Position numbers and translations under genes: made by a program
Shown here: positions 17,367 through 25,939 of the stretch, piece after piece
Numbering within the stretch: the first letter of the stretch is position 1
How the letters are laid out: each line of letters begins with the position of its first letter
Assembly: GCF_900110075.1 (NCBI RefSeq)
Contig: NZ_FOCJ01000013.1
Coordinates: 112,366 to 176,365, forward strand
Direction: 5' to 3'
Source of the DNA: Paenibacillus sp. OV219
Lineage (GTDB): Bacteria > Bacillota > Bacilli > Paenibacillales > Paenibacillaceae
DNA: 64,000 nucleotides
The notes under the pieces: model-generated
Database searches by the model: none
What the model was told of the DNA's origin: nothing
What the model saw: only the letters and a program-made list of their open reading frames with translations

Positions 17367-19808
17367 ATGAGCTATCTAGTGAATCGCGGTATCGTTGAAA
17401 GCGAAGCTGGAATTCCCGAGTTGCCTCGCTGGTTTTCCGATGGCAGGCTTTCGTTTCAATATGATGGAAATTCGGTGACGCAGGTTGATTATCGGAGCAA
17501 GTATCAAACGAGAGGGAGCCATACGATCTTCTTGCAGCGGTTATGGGATGGCTTCCGTTATTATTTGGAGCAGGGCGGCGTTACTCTGAAGCCAAAGTAC
17601 GGCAGGACGACGTTGTGGCCTTGCGGCGTGGAGTCCGAATGGAAGTTGGATGGAGATGCGAAAGTGACGCACCTTGTGTTCGCGGCTGGGGAAGCGATTA
17701 TTTTTCAAGTGACGACTGGTGTTGAGCTGCCGGAGGGGTACAAGTTCAAGCTTGAATTTTATAAAGACTTCGGATTAATTACGGATGACCTTCAGGATCT
17801 GCGTTACGGGGATCGGGGCTCGAGGCGGCACTGGCGCGATTTTGAATTCGCAGCCGATTCAAACATGCTGCTCGGTTCAATGAGGGACGTCCCGCGAGAG
17901 CAGCCGGTGAAGGGCAACGAGATCAACCTGAATAATATGGATATCGAGCGTGAGGAGGATCAGACGCCGAGTGAGCTTTTTGTGGCGGTCGGAGCCGACT
18001 TCCAGCTGCAATACCAGGAGCGTAGCATCCACACGAAGTATATACTGACAAGCCAGTCTGCTCTGGTGCCGAATCGCTCCTACAGCTTCGTAATCGGTTT
18101 TGCGCATACAGAGGGGCTGGCGGTCGAGACGGTTGGTCGCCTGAGTGCCGATGTTGGCGTCGTGCTGGAAGGGCAGCTGAAGCGATATGAGCAAGTAAGC
18201 AATACGAGCCCAGTATTAGTTAGTCCCTATAAGGACTTGAACGATTTCATCAGTCTTGCGCCGATGTACCATGAGTCCTGCAAAGTGCTAGAGACGCCTG
18301 GTGCGATCAAAGCGAAGAATACGAACTACTGGGTTTGGGGCTGGGACGGGATGACGAGCAACCTCGCGTCTCTCTACTGGGGCGATCAACGGTTCATCCG
18401 TGATATGCTGCGCTTCTACGAGGAGACGGCTGATGCGGAATACGGCATTGGTCATAGCTTCCGGCATGATATGTCGCTCGCAAGCGTCAGCGCGCTTCCG
18501 GCGCAGAGCATGTATATCACGCTGCTGCACCAGTACTACACGATCACGGGAGAGTTGGGGGAACTGCGGGCTCGGTTTGCTTTTGCCAGAAGCGTCTATG
18601 AACGGATATTGAAGATGGAAGTTCAGGGTCTTGGACTGAGCAAAGGAGCTTCACTGTTCCCGGACTTCCCGATGTACATGCAGGAGACGGGCGATGATAT
18701 TAGCAGCTTGAACAATACGATCTTCTACTGTGCGTCACGTTCGATGGAAATGATCGCGGAGCTGCTAAATGAGCAGGAGACGCGTGCGCTAGCAGATAGT
18801 GTGAATCGGAATATCGAGAAGCATTATCTACCTCTGTTCTTCGATGAGCAGCGCGGTTTTGTCGTAAGCTCCGTCGATGCAGTGACGCTTGAACGGCGGA
18901 GTTCTTACAACTCCAATGCGGTCAAATGGGAGAACTTCTTCTGCGGTGAACTGATGGCAGGCGTGAACGAGCAAGCGCTGCGGTTCTTCGAGCAAAATAT
19001 CGTATGCAAGGCAGGGCTCCGCGAGATTCCAGTCTGGTCGGAGGCATTCGATATGGATGCAAACCAGCTGCACTGTTGGTTGCCGGTGACTGGGGAATAT
19101 TTTATGCATTTAATTAATGGGCAGAACCGTAAGGATCTAATAGATCAGTGGGTTGGCTGGGTCAGCTACTGGACGAAGAAGCTTACATGTCCGGAGGGCA
19201 TCTCGTGTTATCTGGATACAGATGAGCCGGAGGTAGACCGCTGGAATACGACAAAAGGCACCTGGCACGCCTATTCGATTCGCGGCTGGTATCAAGCGGC
19301 CATTCATGGCGTTGTTGGGGTCGGTATGGAGGCAGGCGGGCTGACCTTCTATCCGTATGACGGCGAAGAAATGCGACTGGAAGGGCTGCATTATCGGGGG
19401 CGGCGATTTAATATCGAGCTGCGGGGCAGCGGATGTTACGTGGACGCGATTGAGGTGGACGGCAAGCGGGTTGAGGGGACGAACAAGCTGCCGGAGGATG
19501 GTTATGGGGCGGGCGCGATTGGGGCTGATGTGAGTGTAGTCGTGCATCGTGTGAAGGAACGCAAGTATCCGGTGAGTGTGAAGCATGGATACGGCATTAC
19601 GATGACGAGCTATAGCTTCAAGCAGGGCGAGATTCGCGCCGAGCTGCAAGGGGCTGGCACGTGCCGGCTCGTGCTTGAAGCGGCGCATCTGCCGATCGTA
19701 CTTTTAAACGATGAGTCGGCGAAGGTGGTTTATGAAGAAACTGCAGGAGTTGCGACTGTGGAGCTGCGCATGACTGCGGGCGAACCGGTAAAGCTTGTTG
19801 TTAGTTAA
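17367..19808 (+). CDS. Putative (alpha/alpha)6-barrel glycoside hydrolase
   Basis: An 813-residue cytoplasmic protein. The N-terminal ~270 residues look like a beta-rich domain. A central region (~300-670) has the helical-toroid pattern of six-hairpin glycosidases, with NYWVWGWDGMTSNLAS near residue 315 and GLREIPVWSEAF near 550 as likely active-site segments. The C-terminal ~140 residues are beta-rich. I cannot place it confidently in a numbered family; it is distantly like glycogen-debranching and GH63/mannosylglycerate-hydrolase enzymes. Asp in WGWDGM and Glu in WSEAF are catalytic candidates by analogy. The shared promoter region with the GH36 gene suggests a common pathway. No signal peptide is seen. 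The start has only a distant GGGAG. Confidence 0.65.
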   Translation: MSYLVNRGIVESEAGIPELPRWFSDGRLSFQYDGNSVTQVDYRSKYQTRGSHTIFLQRLWDGFRYYLEQGGVTLKPKYGRTTLWPCGVESEWKLDGDAKVTHLVFAAGEAIIFQVTTGVELPEGYKFKLEFYKDFGLITDDLQDLRYGDRGSRRHWRDFEFAADSNMLLGSMRDVPREQPVKGNEINLNNMDIEREEDQTPSELFVAVGADFQLQYQERSIHTKYILTSQSALVPNRSYSFVIGFAHTEGLAVETVGRLSADVGVVLEGQLKRYEQVSNTSPVLVSPYKDLNDFISLAPMYHESCKVLETPGAIKAKNTNYWVWGWDGMTSNLASLYWGDQRFIRDMLRFYEETADAEYGIGHSFRHDMSLASVSALPAQSMYITLLHQYYTITGELGELRARFAFARSVYERILKMEVQGLGLSKGASLFPDFPMYMQETGDDISSLNNTIFYCASRSMEMIAELLNEQETRALADSVNRNIEKHYLPLFFDEQRGFVVSSVDAVTLERRSSYNSNAVKWENFFCGELMAGVNEQALRFFEQNIVCKAGLREIPVWSEAFDMDANQLHCWLPVTGEYFMHLINGQNRKDLIDQWVGWVSYWTKKLTCPEGISCYLDTDEPEVDRWNTTKGTWHAYSIRGWYQAAIHGVVGVGMEAGGLTFYPYDGEEMRLEGLHYRGRRFNIELRGSGCYVDAIEVDGKRVEGTNKLPEDGYGAGAIGADVSVVVHRVKERKYPVSVKHGYGITMTSYSFKQGEIRAELQGAGTCRLVLEAAHLPIVLLNDESAKVVYEETAGVATVELRMTAGEPVKLVVS

Positions 19809-19934
19809 TGAGGTTAAATAAATGAAGACGGCTATATCACCGGTCGAGAGAACACATGTGATCTATCGTGAGCAGAATAAACCGCAACTGAGCGGGAACA
19901 TAGGCTGAGAGCTGAGAGCTGAGAGCTGAGAGCT

Positions 19935-20290
19935 GAGAGAGCATATATGCTCTTTCGTGAACGAAAACCAGATGTGAGAAAGCGAAAGTAGAGCTGAGAG
20001 AGCAAATACGCTCTCTCGGGTATCTTAAGCGGCGGTTTGGATGCTAAGAGAGCATATATGCTCTCTCGTGAACGAAAACCAGATGTGAGAAAGCGAAAGT
20101 AGAGTTGAGAGAGCAAATACGCTCTCTCGGGTATCGAAAGTGGCGGTTTGGGTTGCTGAGAGAGCAAATATGCTCTCTCGTGAACAAAACCAGATGTGAG
20201 AAAGCGAAAGTAGAGCTGAGAGAGCAAATACGCTCTCTCGTGTATCGAAAGTGGCGGTTTGGGTTGCTGAGAGATCAAATATGCTCTCTC
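19935..20290. repeat. Palindrome array, series A (seven copies)
   Basis: Seven 22-base palindromes of form GAGAGAGC-AAATAC-GCTCTCTC begin at 19935, 19996, 20046, 20107, 20158, 20218 and 20269. Steps alternate 61, 50, 61, 51, 60, 51, giving a ~111-base higher-order unit with two hairpins. The two spacer types repeat nearly unchanged (one contains GTGGCGGTTTGGGTTGCT, the other AACCAGATGTGAGAAAGCG). The array is preceded by four GCTGAGA direct repeats (19913-19938). It opens a 1,078-base gene-free stretch. Confidence 0.95.
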
Positions 20291-20306
20291 ATGAACAAAA
20301 CCGGTC

Positions 20307-20787
20307 GAGAGTCAGAAAAAGCGACTCTCAGCTCGTAAGGAGACGCTGACCGCGAGGGTTTGAGTGCTGAGAGTCGAAAAATCCGACTCTCACACGCGAA
20401 AAGGCGTTCTAAGCGAGTTGAGAGTCTGGAAATGTGACTCTCAGCTCGTAAGGAGACGCTGACCGCGAGGGTTTGAGTGCTGAGAGTCGAAAAATCCGAC
20501 TCTCACACGCGAAAAGGCGTTCTAAACGAGTTGAGAGTCAGAAAAAGTGACTCTCAGCTCGTAAGGAGACGCTGACCGCGAGGGTTTGAGTGCTGAGAGT
20601 CGAAAAATCCGACTCTCAGGCGCGAAAAGGCGGTCAAAACGAGCTGAGAGTCTGAAAAACTGACTCTCAACTCGTAAGGAGGCGCTGACCGCGAGGGTTT
20701 GGGTGCTGAGAGTCGAAAAATCCGACTCTCAGGCGCGAAAAGGCGGTCAAAGCGAGCTGTGAGTCGGAAAAACCGACTCACAGCTCG
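20307..20787. repeat. Palindrome array, series B (nine copies)
   Basis: Nine 23-base palindromes of form GAGAGTCG-AAAAATC-CGACTCTC begin at 20307, 20369, 20420, 20482, 20533, 20595, 20646, 20708 and 20759. Steps are exactly 62 and 51 in alternation, so the unit is 113 bases. The last hairpin extends to a perfect 15-bp stem CGAGCTGTGAGTCGG / CCGACTCACAGCTCG around A5 (20753-20787). Spacers are conserved between units (for example GAGACGCTGACCGCGAGGGT). Outer stem GAGAG/CTCTC is shared with series A while the inner stem differs with pairing kept. Confidence 0.95.
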
Positions 20788-20886
20788 TAAAGAGGCGGTG
20801 AACCGCCTTCAGTATCGGCTTGATAAGCTCGCCACATCTGGTAATATGTAGATAGTCTCGAGCACGAACGAAGGATGTGATAATCG

Positions 20887-21372
20887 ATGCTACACATACG
20901 GCCGATGCAGCTGTCTGAGCTTGATTTTTTTTTGGATATGCATTACGAATCCATTCATATTGTAGTGAATAAGCCGTCGAAGGACGAACTGTTGAATGCG
21001 CCGGCAATTCGGAAGTACAACGAAGGTTGGGGCAGAGCAGGAGATGCTGCATTACTTGCCGAATTAGATGGGCAGCTAGTAGGTGCTGTCTGGTTCAGAT
21101 TATTTAATGAGGTTAATAAAGGTTATGGCTATGTCGACGCCGAGACCCCAGAGCTTGGTATTGCGATTGCACCGGGTCATCGAGGGCACGGAATTGGCAG
21201 CGCGCTCATGCAGGCGGTCATTGAACTGGCGCGGGCGGATGGTTATCGGGCGATTTCGCTTAGCGTAGATCCGGCAAATACGCATGCCGTTCAATTGTAT
21301 CATCGTCTCGGTTTCGAGCGTTGCGAGGTAGCCGAAGGGACGTCATGGACCATGAAGTTGAATCTCGCTTAA
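20887..21372 (+). CDS. GNAT-family N-acetyltransferase
   Basis: A 161-residue single-domain acetyltransferase. The acetyl-CoA loop reads IAPGHRGHGIGSALMQAVIE (residues ~97-116), followed by SLSVDPANTHAVQLYHRLGFERC, the standard motif A/B order. Family knowledge: transfer of an acetyl group from acetyl-CoA to an amine. The substrate is unknown. It lies 100 bases after the palindrome array and 27 before an epimerase gene that may be co-transcribed. Confidence 0.9.
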   Translation: MLHIRPMQLSELDFFLDMHYESIHIVVNKPSKDELLNAPAIRKYNEGWGRAGDAALLAELDGQLVGAVWFRLFNEVNKGYGYVDAETPELGIAIAPGHRGHGIGSALMQAVIELARADGYRAISLSVDPANTHAVQLYHRLGFERCEVAEGTSWTMKLNLA

Positions 21373-21399
21373 TTATGTGAAGGAGGCTGAGCTATTCGT

Positions 21400-22227
21400 A
21401 TGAAAATCCTCATTACAGGGGCAACCGGAAGTGTTGGCACTGGTGTACTGGAAGCGCTGCCACAGCAGCATGACATTCGGCTGTCGGATATCGCCTCGCC
21501 AAAAGGAGCTGCGTCGCAGCCGTTCTTTACCGCAGATGTGAGAGAGCCACATGCGCTTGATGAGGCAGCGCAAGGCGTGGATGTCATCATCCACACGCCT
21601 GCTTATCATGGCATACATATGGGCACCTTTACCGAAAAAGAGTTCTACGACCTCAATGTCACCGGTACGTTCGAGATGTTCCAAACGGCTGTACGCAATA
21701 ATGTGCGCCGTGTCGTCTGGCTGTCAAGCATGTCCTTCTTCGGTGACGACTTCTACGCGTATACGAAGAAGCTTGGCGAGCAGGTATGCGAGTTCTATCA
21801 TCGTAAGCACGGCATAGAAGTACTCATGCTGCGTCCCGCAGATTTCACACCTTTCCGCTCCATCAAGCATTACGGGGAGCGACTACTGCATGGCGGAGTA
21901 GATCGCCGCGATGTTATTCAAGCGGTTGTGAAAGCGACAACGTGTGAGCAGCGCTTTGGCGCGTACCATATTGTTCGCGATGATCGGTTCACCGAAGCAG
22001 ACGTCATTGCCTATGCACAAGGTAACCGAGTGGATATGTGGGAGAAGCTCTATCCTGGCGCGAGAGGAATTATTGAAAAGTATGGCTTCAATCTGCCGGA
22101 AACGATCCATCCCGCCGAGCTTTCCCGAGAGAAGCAAGAGCTTGGCTATGCGCCGAGCTATAACTTTGGTACGTTCCTGGATGAGTTCACTCGCGATAAC
22201 GCCATCATCGAAACGAAGCAAGATTAG
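21400..22227 (+). CDS. NAD-dependent epimerase/dehydratase family protein
   Basis: A 275-residue extended short-chain dehydrogenase. The N-terminus KILITGATGSVGTGVLEAL is the NAD(P)-binding GxxGxxG Rossmann motif. WLSSMSFFGDDFYAYTKKLGEQ supplies the Ser and YxxxK catalytic residues near 110-127. These enzymes modify nucleotide sugars or related alcohols. The substrate is unknown. The ATG follows AAGGAGG. A terminator follows. Confidence 0.9.
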   Translation: MKILITGATGSVGTGVLEALPQQHDIRLSDIASPKGAASQPFFTADVREPHALDEAAQGVDVIIHTPAYHGIHMGTFTEKEFYDLNVTGTFEMFQTAVRNNVRRVVWLSSMSFFGDDFYAYTKKLGEQVCEFYHRKHGIEVLMLRPADFTPFRSIKHYGERLLHGGVDRRDVIQAVVKATTCEQRFGAYHIVRDDRFTEADVIAYAQGNRVDMWEKLYPGARGIIEKYGFNLPETIHPAELSREKQELGYAPSYNFGTFLDEFTRDNAIIETKQD

Positions 22228-22241
22228 CTTTATAGAACGAC

Positions 22242-22271
22242 AAGAGACTAAGCAACTTTGCTTAGTCTCTT
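22242..22271 (+). terminator. Hairpin after the epimerase gene
   Basis: Perfect 12-bp stem AAGAGACTAAGC / GCTTAGTCTCTT with loop AACTTT. The downstream T-tract is weak. Its inner sequence is shared with the hairpin at 22363-22391. Confidence 0.6.
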
Positions 22272-22284
22272 GCTTTAGATTGTG

Positions 22285-22326
22285 GAGCAATCAACGTTTT
22301 GTCAAAACGGGATTGTTCTTTTTTCG
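22285..22326 (+). terminator. Intrinsic terminator for the epimerase transcript
   Basis: Stem GAGCAATC...GATTGTTC with an inner CGTTTT/CAAAACG helix, followed by CTTTTTTC. Confidence 0.7.
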
Positions 22327-22362
22327 TCACCCGCCCCATCAACGCCTCCACGGACACTCCGC

Positions 22363-22391
22363 CGAAAGACTAAGCTTTGCTTAGTCTTTCG
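22363..22391 (-). terminator. Hairpin overlapping the 3' end of the CDF gene
   Basis: Perfect 13-bp stem CGAAAGACTAAGC / GCTTAGTCTTTCG with loop TTT. It includes the CDF stop codon, so the last codons of that gene are part of the stem. Confidence 0.6.
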
Positions 22392-23260
22392 CTCTGTATA
22401 AAGGGCTCAATATGAACATGCACTTGCATGACCTGATGCTTCTCAAGCAGCTCGCTCTCTACATGCTCCGTAATTTCATGGCTCTCCAGTACATTCATCT
22501 CGTGATCCACTTCAATGATCACATCCACGAAGACTTGATTGCCGTGCACGCGCCCTTTAATATCCCTTACTCCTTCAACACCATCCAGCGCGAGAACCGT
22601 CTCCTTGAACTTCTCCAGCTCATTCTCATCGAAGCCGTCTGTCAGCATATGCGTCGCTTCGCGGAAGATCTCCCATGCCGTCTTCCAGATAAGCAAGCCA
22701 ACGATAATAGCGGTCGCTGCATCCAGCCAAGGAAGGCCGTTAACCGCGCCGATGACGCCGATAAATGTACCCAAGCTAACGAAGGCATCAGAGCGGTTAT
22801 CGAGTGCGGCTGCTTTCAGCGCGTGGCTCTGTGTCCGCTGAGCTAGTCGACTATTAAAGCGATAGACCACATACATCACGACAGCCGAGAATACGGCTAC
22901 CCAAGCCGCAAACATATCCGGTGAAGCGATGTCCTTCTGAACGATTTTGACAAAAGCGCTTCTAAGCACTTCAATGCCAGCACCGAACATGACGAAGGAA
23001 GCAACCATCGAGGCAATCGTTTCGGCACGTGAGTGACCGTATTGATGATCGGCATCCGCTGGCTTATTCGAGATCCGAAGTCCAATTAGCACCGCAAGCG
23101 ATGCGAATATATCCGATGTATTGTTCAGGCCGTCAGCTAGCAGCGCCTCTGAATTTCCGAGCCAGCCTGCTCCAATCTTGAGCAAGGAGAGCACGATATA
23201 GACACCAATGCTGATCCATGCGCCATATTCGGCTGTTTTGTTCTTTAACCCTGTATCCAC
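22370..23260 (-). CDS. Cation diffusion facilitator (CDF) metal transporter
   Basis: A 296-residue CDF protein with six transmembrane helices in the first ~200 residues and a cytoplasmic ferredoxin-like domain after. Helix 2 carries ALLADGLNNTSD and helix 5 carries ALDNRSDAFVS, the paired Asp sites for the transported metal. Family knowledge: proton-driven efflux of Zn2+, Fe2+, Mn2+ or Co2+ from the cytosol; the metal is not decided by sequence alone. The start is GTG behind GGGGGAGA. It converges with the epimerase gene. Confidence 0.92.
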   Translation of the reverse strand: MDTGLKNKTAEYGAWISIGVYIVLSLLKIGAGWLGNSEALLADGLNNTSDIFASLAVLIGLRISNKPADADHQYGHSRAETIASMVASFVMFGAGIEVLRSAFVKIVQKDIASPDMFAAWVAVFSAVVMYVVYRFNSRLAQRTQSHALKAAALDNRSDAFVSLGTFIGVIGAVNGLPWLDAATAIIVGLLIWKTAWEIFREATHMLTDGFDENELEKFKETVLALDGVEGVRDIKGRVHGNQVFVDVIIEVDHEMNVLESHEITEHVESELLEKHQVMQVHVHIEPFIQSERLSKA

Positions 23261-23493
23261 TACGTCTCCCCCGAACCATGCGTGTATTGAGTCCTTATTA
23301 TATAGAACGAAATTCGTGTGGGTCTAGAGAAACAGTGTTGCTCCGGGTAAGGACAGTTTAACGGGGTCAATATCGTTTAGACAAGCCAACTATGTTGCAC
23401 AAGACCAAAACCTCTAAAAAGTTACTAAGTTGCCCTGCTGCTGCATACGATTAAGGCGAAGCATGCGTAAGACAAAGGGAGGATGCTGCGAAA

Positions 23494-25887
23494 ATGTCTC
23501 TATATAACGAGCAGCTTATCCAGTTTGCCAGCGCTTTTTTGCCGTATGGCGCGGAGCTGGAGTTTATTGAGAGCACGATACCGCGAGCAGCGATTTGCGC
23601 AGTTGATATGAATGAAGATCTCATTCCGGAGACGGTCATGGTGTTCCGATTGTACGGCGAACTCCATTTGCTTGAGCTTCGCTACAGGGATGGCGCATGG
23701 GAGCGGGCAACAGGACTGAAGGCGCCTGGCTATGGCGTGACGCTCATGACCTCCATGCCTATTACGCGTGCGAGCTCGAACAACTTAGTCATCGGCTGGC
23801 AGGTTAGCCCTGAATATTCGAAGCTATCCGTCTATGAGTGGACCGATGATGGCTTGGTCGATATTGCGCCTGCGGATATGTATTACAGCTATTTGGAACC
23901 GCTCCCCGAAACGCGAACTAACGAGCTTAACGAAAATGTTGATTCGCTCTGTTTTGCACTCTGGTCCTATGAATCCGGTGAGGCATATCGGGTTGATGTC
24001 GTGAAGTGGAACGGCAATACATTTGTAGAAGCACCGGATGCTTACGCCGACTACTATCCGAATATTGCCCGTTATTATGATCAGCTGACTAGGCGGTATC
24101 CAATCGCCCCTATCTACTGGGAGTATCTTGCCGACGCACAGTACCGGGCGAGCATGTCGCGGGCGGTTGCTTTGTTTCCGGCCTCAATGAAACGAATTGG
24201 CGGAACCAAATGGGGTTACATCAATAGCAACGGTAGAATGGAGATTCCGGTTCGTTTCGACGATGCGAATGATTTTCAAAAGAATGGGCTTGCGATTGTG
24301 ACGGAGAAAGGGAGAACGGGGCTCATTAACGCCTCAGCGCAATATGTTGTCCAGCCGATCTACGATTCGATTTATCCGTTCTCGGAACGGCGAGCTGCGG
24401 CTATCGACGAGCAAGGATTTCATATGATCAATGAGAGCGGGCAGGTGCTCACGAAGCGCGCGTATCCGTATATAGCAGATATGCATGGGGGGCGGTCGCT
24501 CTTCTACCTGACAAAGGATTCGCCGGATGGCTCGGGGCAATCCTTATATGGTTATCTTGACGCGGGTGGCAATGAAGTGATACCTGCGCAGTACGAGGAT
24601 GCGACGGATTTCACGAACGGCCGCGCAGTCGTGAAGATTAAGGAGAATGAATATGCGCTCATTAATCCAAGTGGCAGGCGGCTTGCGACTTATCCGTTTG
24701 CTTACGTTGGTCCGTATGGAGATGGGTTACTCGCGTTCCAACGGGAACTAAGCGGCAAATACGGATATATCGACGAGGGCGGTAAAATCATCATCCAGCC
24801 GACGTATTACGCCGCCATGCCATTCGAGCGAGGCCGAGCGGTTGTGAATACGTCCGCAGACTTCCGCTCCGAGTACGGCGTCATCAATAAGAAAGGCGCC
24901 TATATCGTAGAGCCGATCTATAACGATGTGCGAAGCTTAGGCGAGGAGCGGTTCGCGCTCGGGAACGCGATTGATAAGGAGCAGCCGTTCATCGGCTCCA
25001 TGTATGCGATTGCGGATTGGAACGGCAAACGGCTCTCTGATTTCATTTACAATGATGTAACGGAATATCAGAACGGTCTTGCATCGGTGTCGGATACGAA
25101 GCACACATTCCTCATTGACCGCACGGGCAAAGCCGCTCCAGGCTATCCGCGAGTGCCAGGCCGAGGTTCGCTAACCGTAGAAGAAGGCAATCTCATTAAA
25201 GCTTTTGTCGATCAGCGGCTCTCTTATCGCAATCGTGCAGGGCGAATGATTTGGCAGCAAAATGTAGTCATTCCGCTTGCGCCACCGTATGTCGTTAAAG
25301 AAGTGAAGTTCAATCCGAATCCAGACTATCTCGTCTATTATCCGCAGGTCGATGGGATGACCGATCAAGCTGCGATGCGAAACGTGAATGCGAAGCTAAG
25401 AGAGATGTCTCAGGTGAAGCCGATTCCTGCGAATGAGCGGCTGGACTATTCGTACACCGGCGATTTCGACGTCTCTTTCTTCAAGCATCAATTGCTGCAG
25501 TTGGAGCTTACCGGCTACAACTTCCCGTTTGGCGCTGCACATGGGATGCCGACACAAGTCTATGCGATTCTGAATTTGGTGTCAGGTCATATGTTTGCTC
25601 TCAAGGATTTGTTCAAGCCGGGCAGCGATTATGTGAAGGTGCTCAGCGATATCGTCGGCAAGCAGATTAAGGAGGATCCGCAATATTCGTATGTATTCCC
25701 AGACACATACAAAGGCATCAGCCCTGATCAACCGTTCTTCGTTACCGAGAATGCGCTGCATCTTTACTTCAATCCCTACGATATTGGGCCGTATGCTGCG
25801 GGATTCCCGACGTTCACGATCCCTTTTGCAGAGATCCGCAGCATTATTGATACGAATGGCGAGTTCTGGAGGTCATTTCATCCATAA
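23494..25887 (+). CDS. WG-repeat protein with C-terminal DUF3298-like domain
   Basis: A 797-residue protein. Residues ~230-570 contain WG/YG-type repeats (KWGYINSNGRMEIPVRFDDA, LYGYLDAGGNEVIPAQYEDA, KYGYIDEGGKIIIQPTYYAA), a beta-propeller-like module. The final ~200 residues resemble the DUF3298 (RsiV-type) domain (YYPQVDG..., FNPYDIGPYAAGFPTFTIPF). No signal peptide or helix is visible, so location is uncertain. Function of the family is unknown; binding or sensing has been proposed. The ATG follows AAGGGAGG. It is a single-gene unit with a bidirectional terminator after it. Confidence 0.8.
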   Translation: MSLYNEQLIQFASAFLPYGAELEFIESTIPRAAICAVDMNEDLIPETVMVFRLYGELHLLELRYRDGAWERATGLKAPGYGVTLMTSMPITRASSNNLVIGWQVSPEYSKLSVYEWTDDGLVDIAPADMYYSYLEPLPETRTNELNENVDSLCFALWSYESGEAYRVDVVKWNGNTFVEAPDAYADYYPNIARYYDQLTRRYPIAPIYWEYLADAQYRASMSRAVALFPASMKRIGGTKWGYINSNGRMEIPVRFDDANDFQKNGLAIVTEKGRTGLINASAQYVVQPIYDSIYPFSERRAAAIDEQGFHMINESGQVLTKRAYPYIADMHGGRSLFYLTKDSPDGSGQSLYGYLDAGGNEVIPAQYEDATDFTNGRAVVKIKENEYALINPSGRRLATYPFAYVGPYGDGLLAFQRELSGKYGYIDEGGKIIIQPTYYAAMPFERGRAVVNTSADFRSEYGVINKKGAYIVEPIYNDVRSLGEERFALGNAIDKEQPFIGSMYAIADWNGKRLSDFIYNDVTEYQNGLASVSDTKHTFLIDRTGKAAPGYPRVPGRGSLTVEEGNLIKAFVDQRLSYRNRAGRMIWQQNVVIPLAPPYVVKEVKFNPNPDYLVYYPQVDGMTDQAAMRNVNAKLREMSQVKPIPANERLDYSYTGDFDVSFFKHQLLQLELTGYNFPFGAAHGMPTQVYAILNLVSGHMFALKDLFKPGSDYVKVLSDIVGKQIKEDPQYSYVFPDTYKGISPDQPFFVTENALHLYFNPYDIGPYAAGFPTFTIPFAEIRSIIDTNGEFWRSFHP

Positions 25888-25895
25888 GGCGAAAG

Positions 25896-25930
25896 AAGGG
25901 AAGCTAGGCATCATGCCCAGCTTCCCTTTT
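25896..25930. terminator. Bidirectional terminator
   Basis: Stem AAGGGAAGCT / AGCTTCCCTT with an inner GGC/GCC pair and a T4 tail. A matching A-run on the other side suits the convergent minus-strand gene. Confidence 0.8.
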
Positions 25931-25939
25931 GTTGTATCT

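Noticed and set aside
19832..20278. Minus-strand 148-codon repetitive protein
   Set aside because: The frame stays open only because the series A unit is 111 bases, a multiple of three. In the related 113-base series B units it does not. No ribosome site or family similarity.
20554..20781. Minus-strand 75-codon frame in series B
   Set aside because: It is made of the hairpin and spacer sequence, with no conservation of a protein pattern.
19935..20787. CRISPR array
   Set aside because: Repeats of 22-23 bases with 28-39-base spacers look similar, but the spacers are themselves repeated almost unchanged, the spacing alternates between two values, and no cas genes are present.
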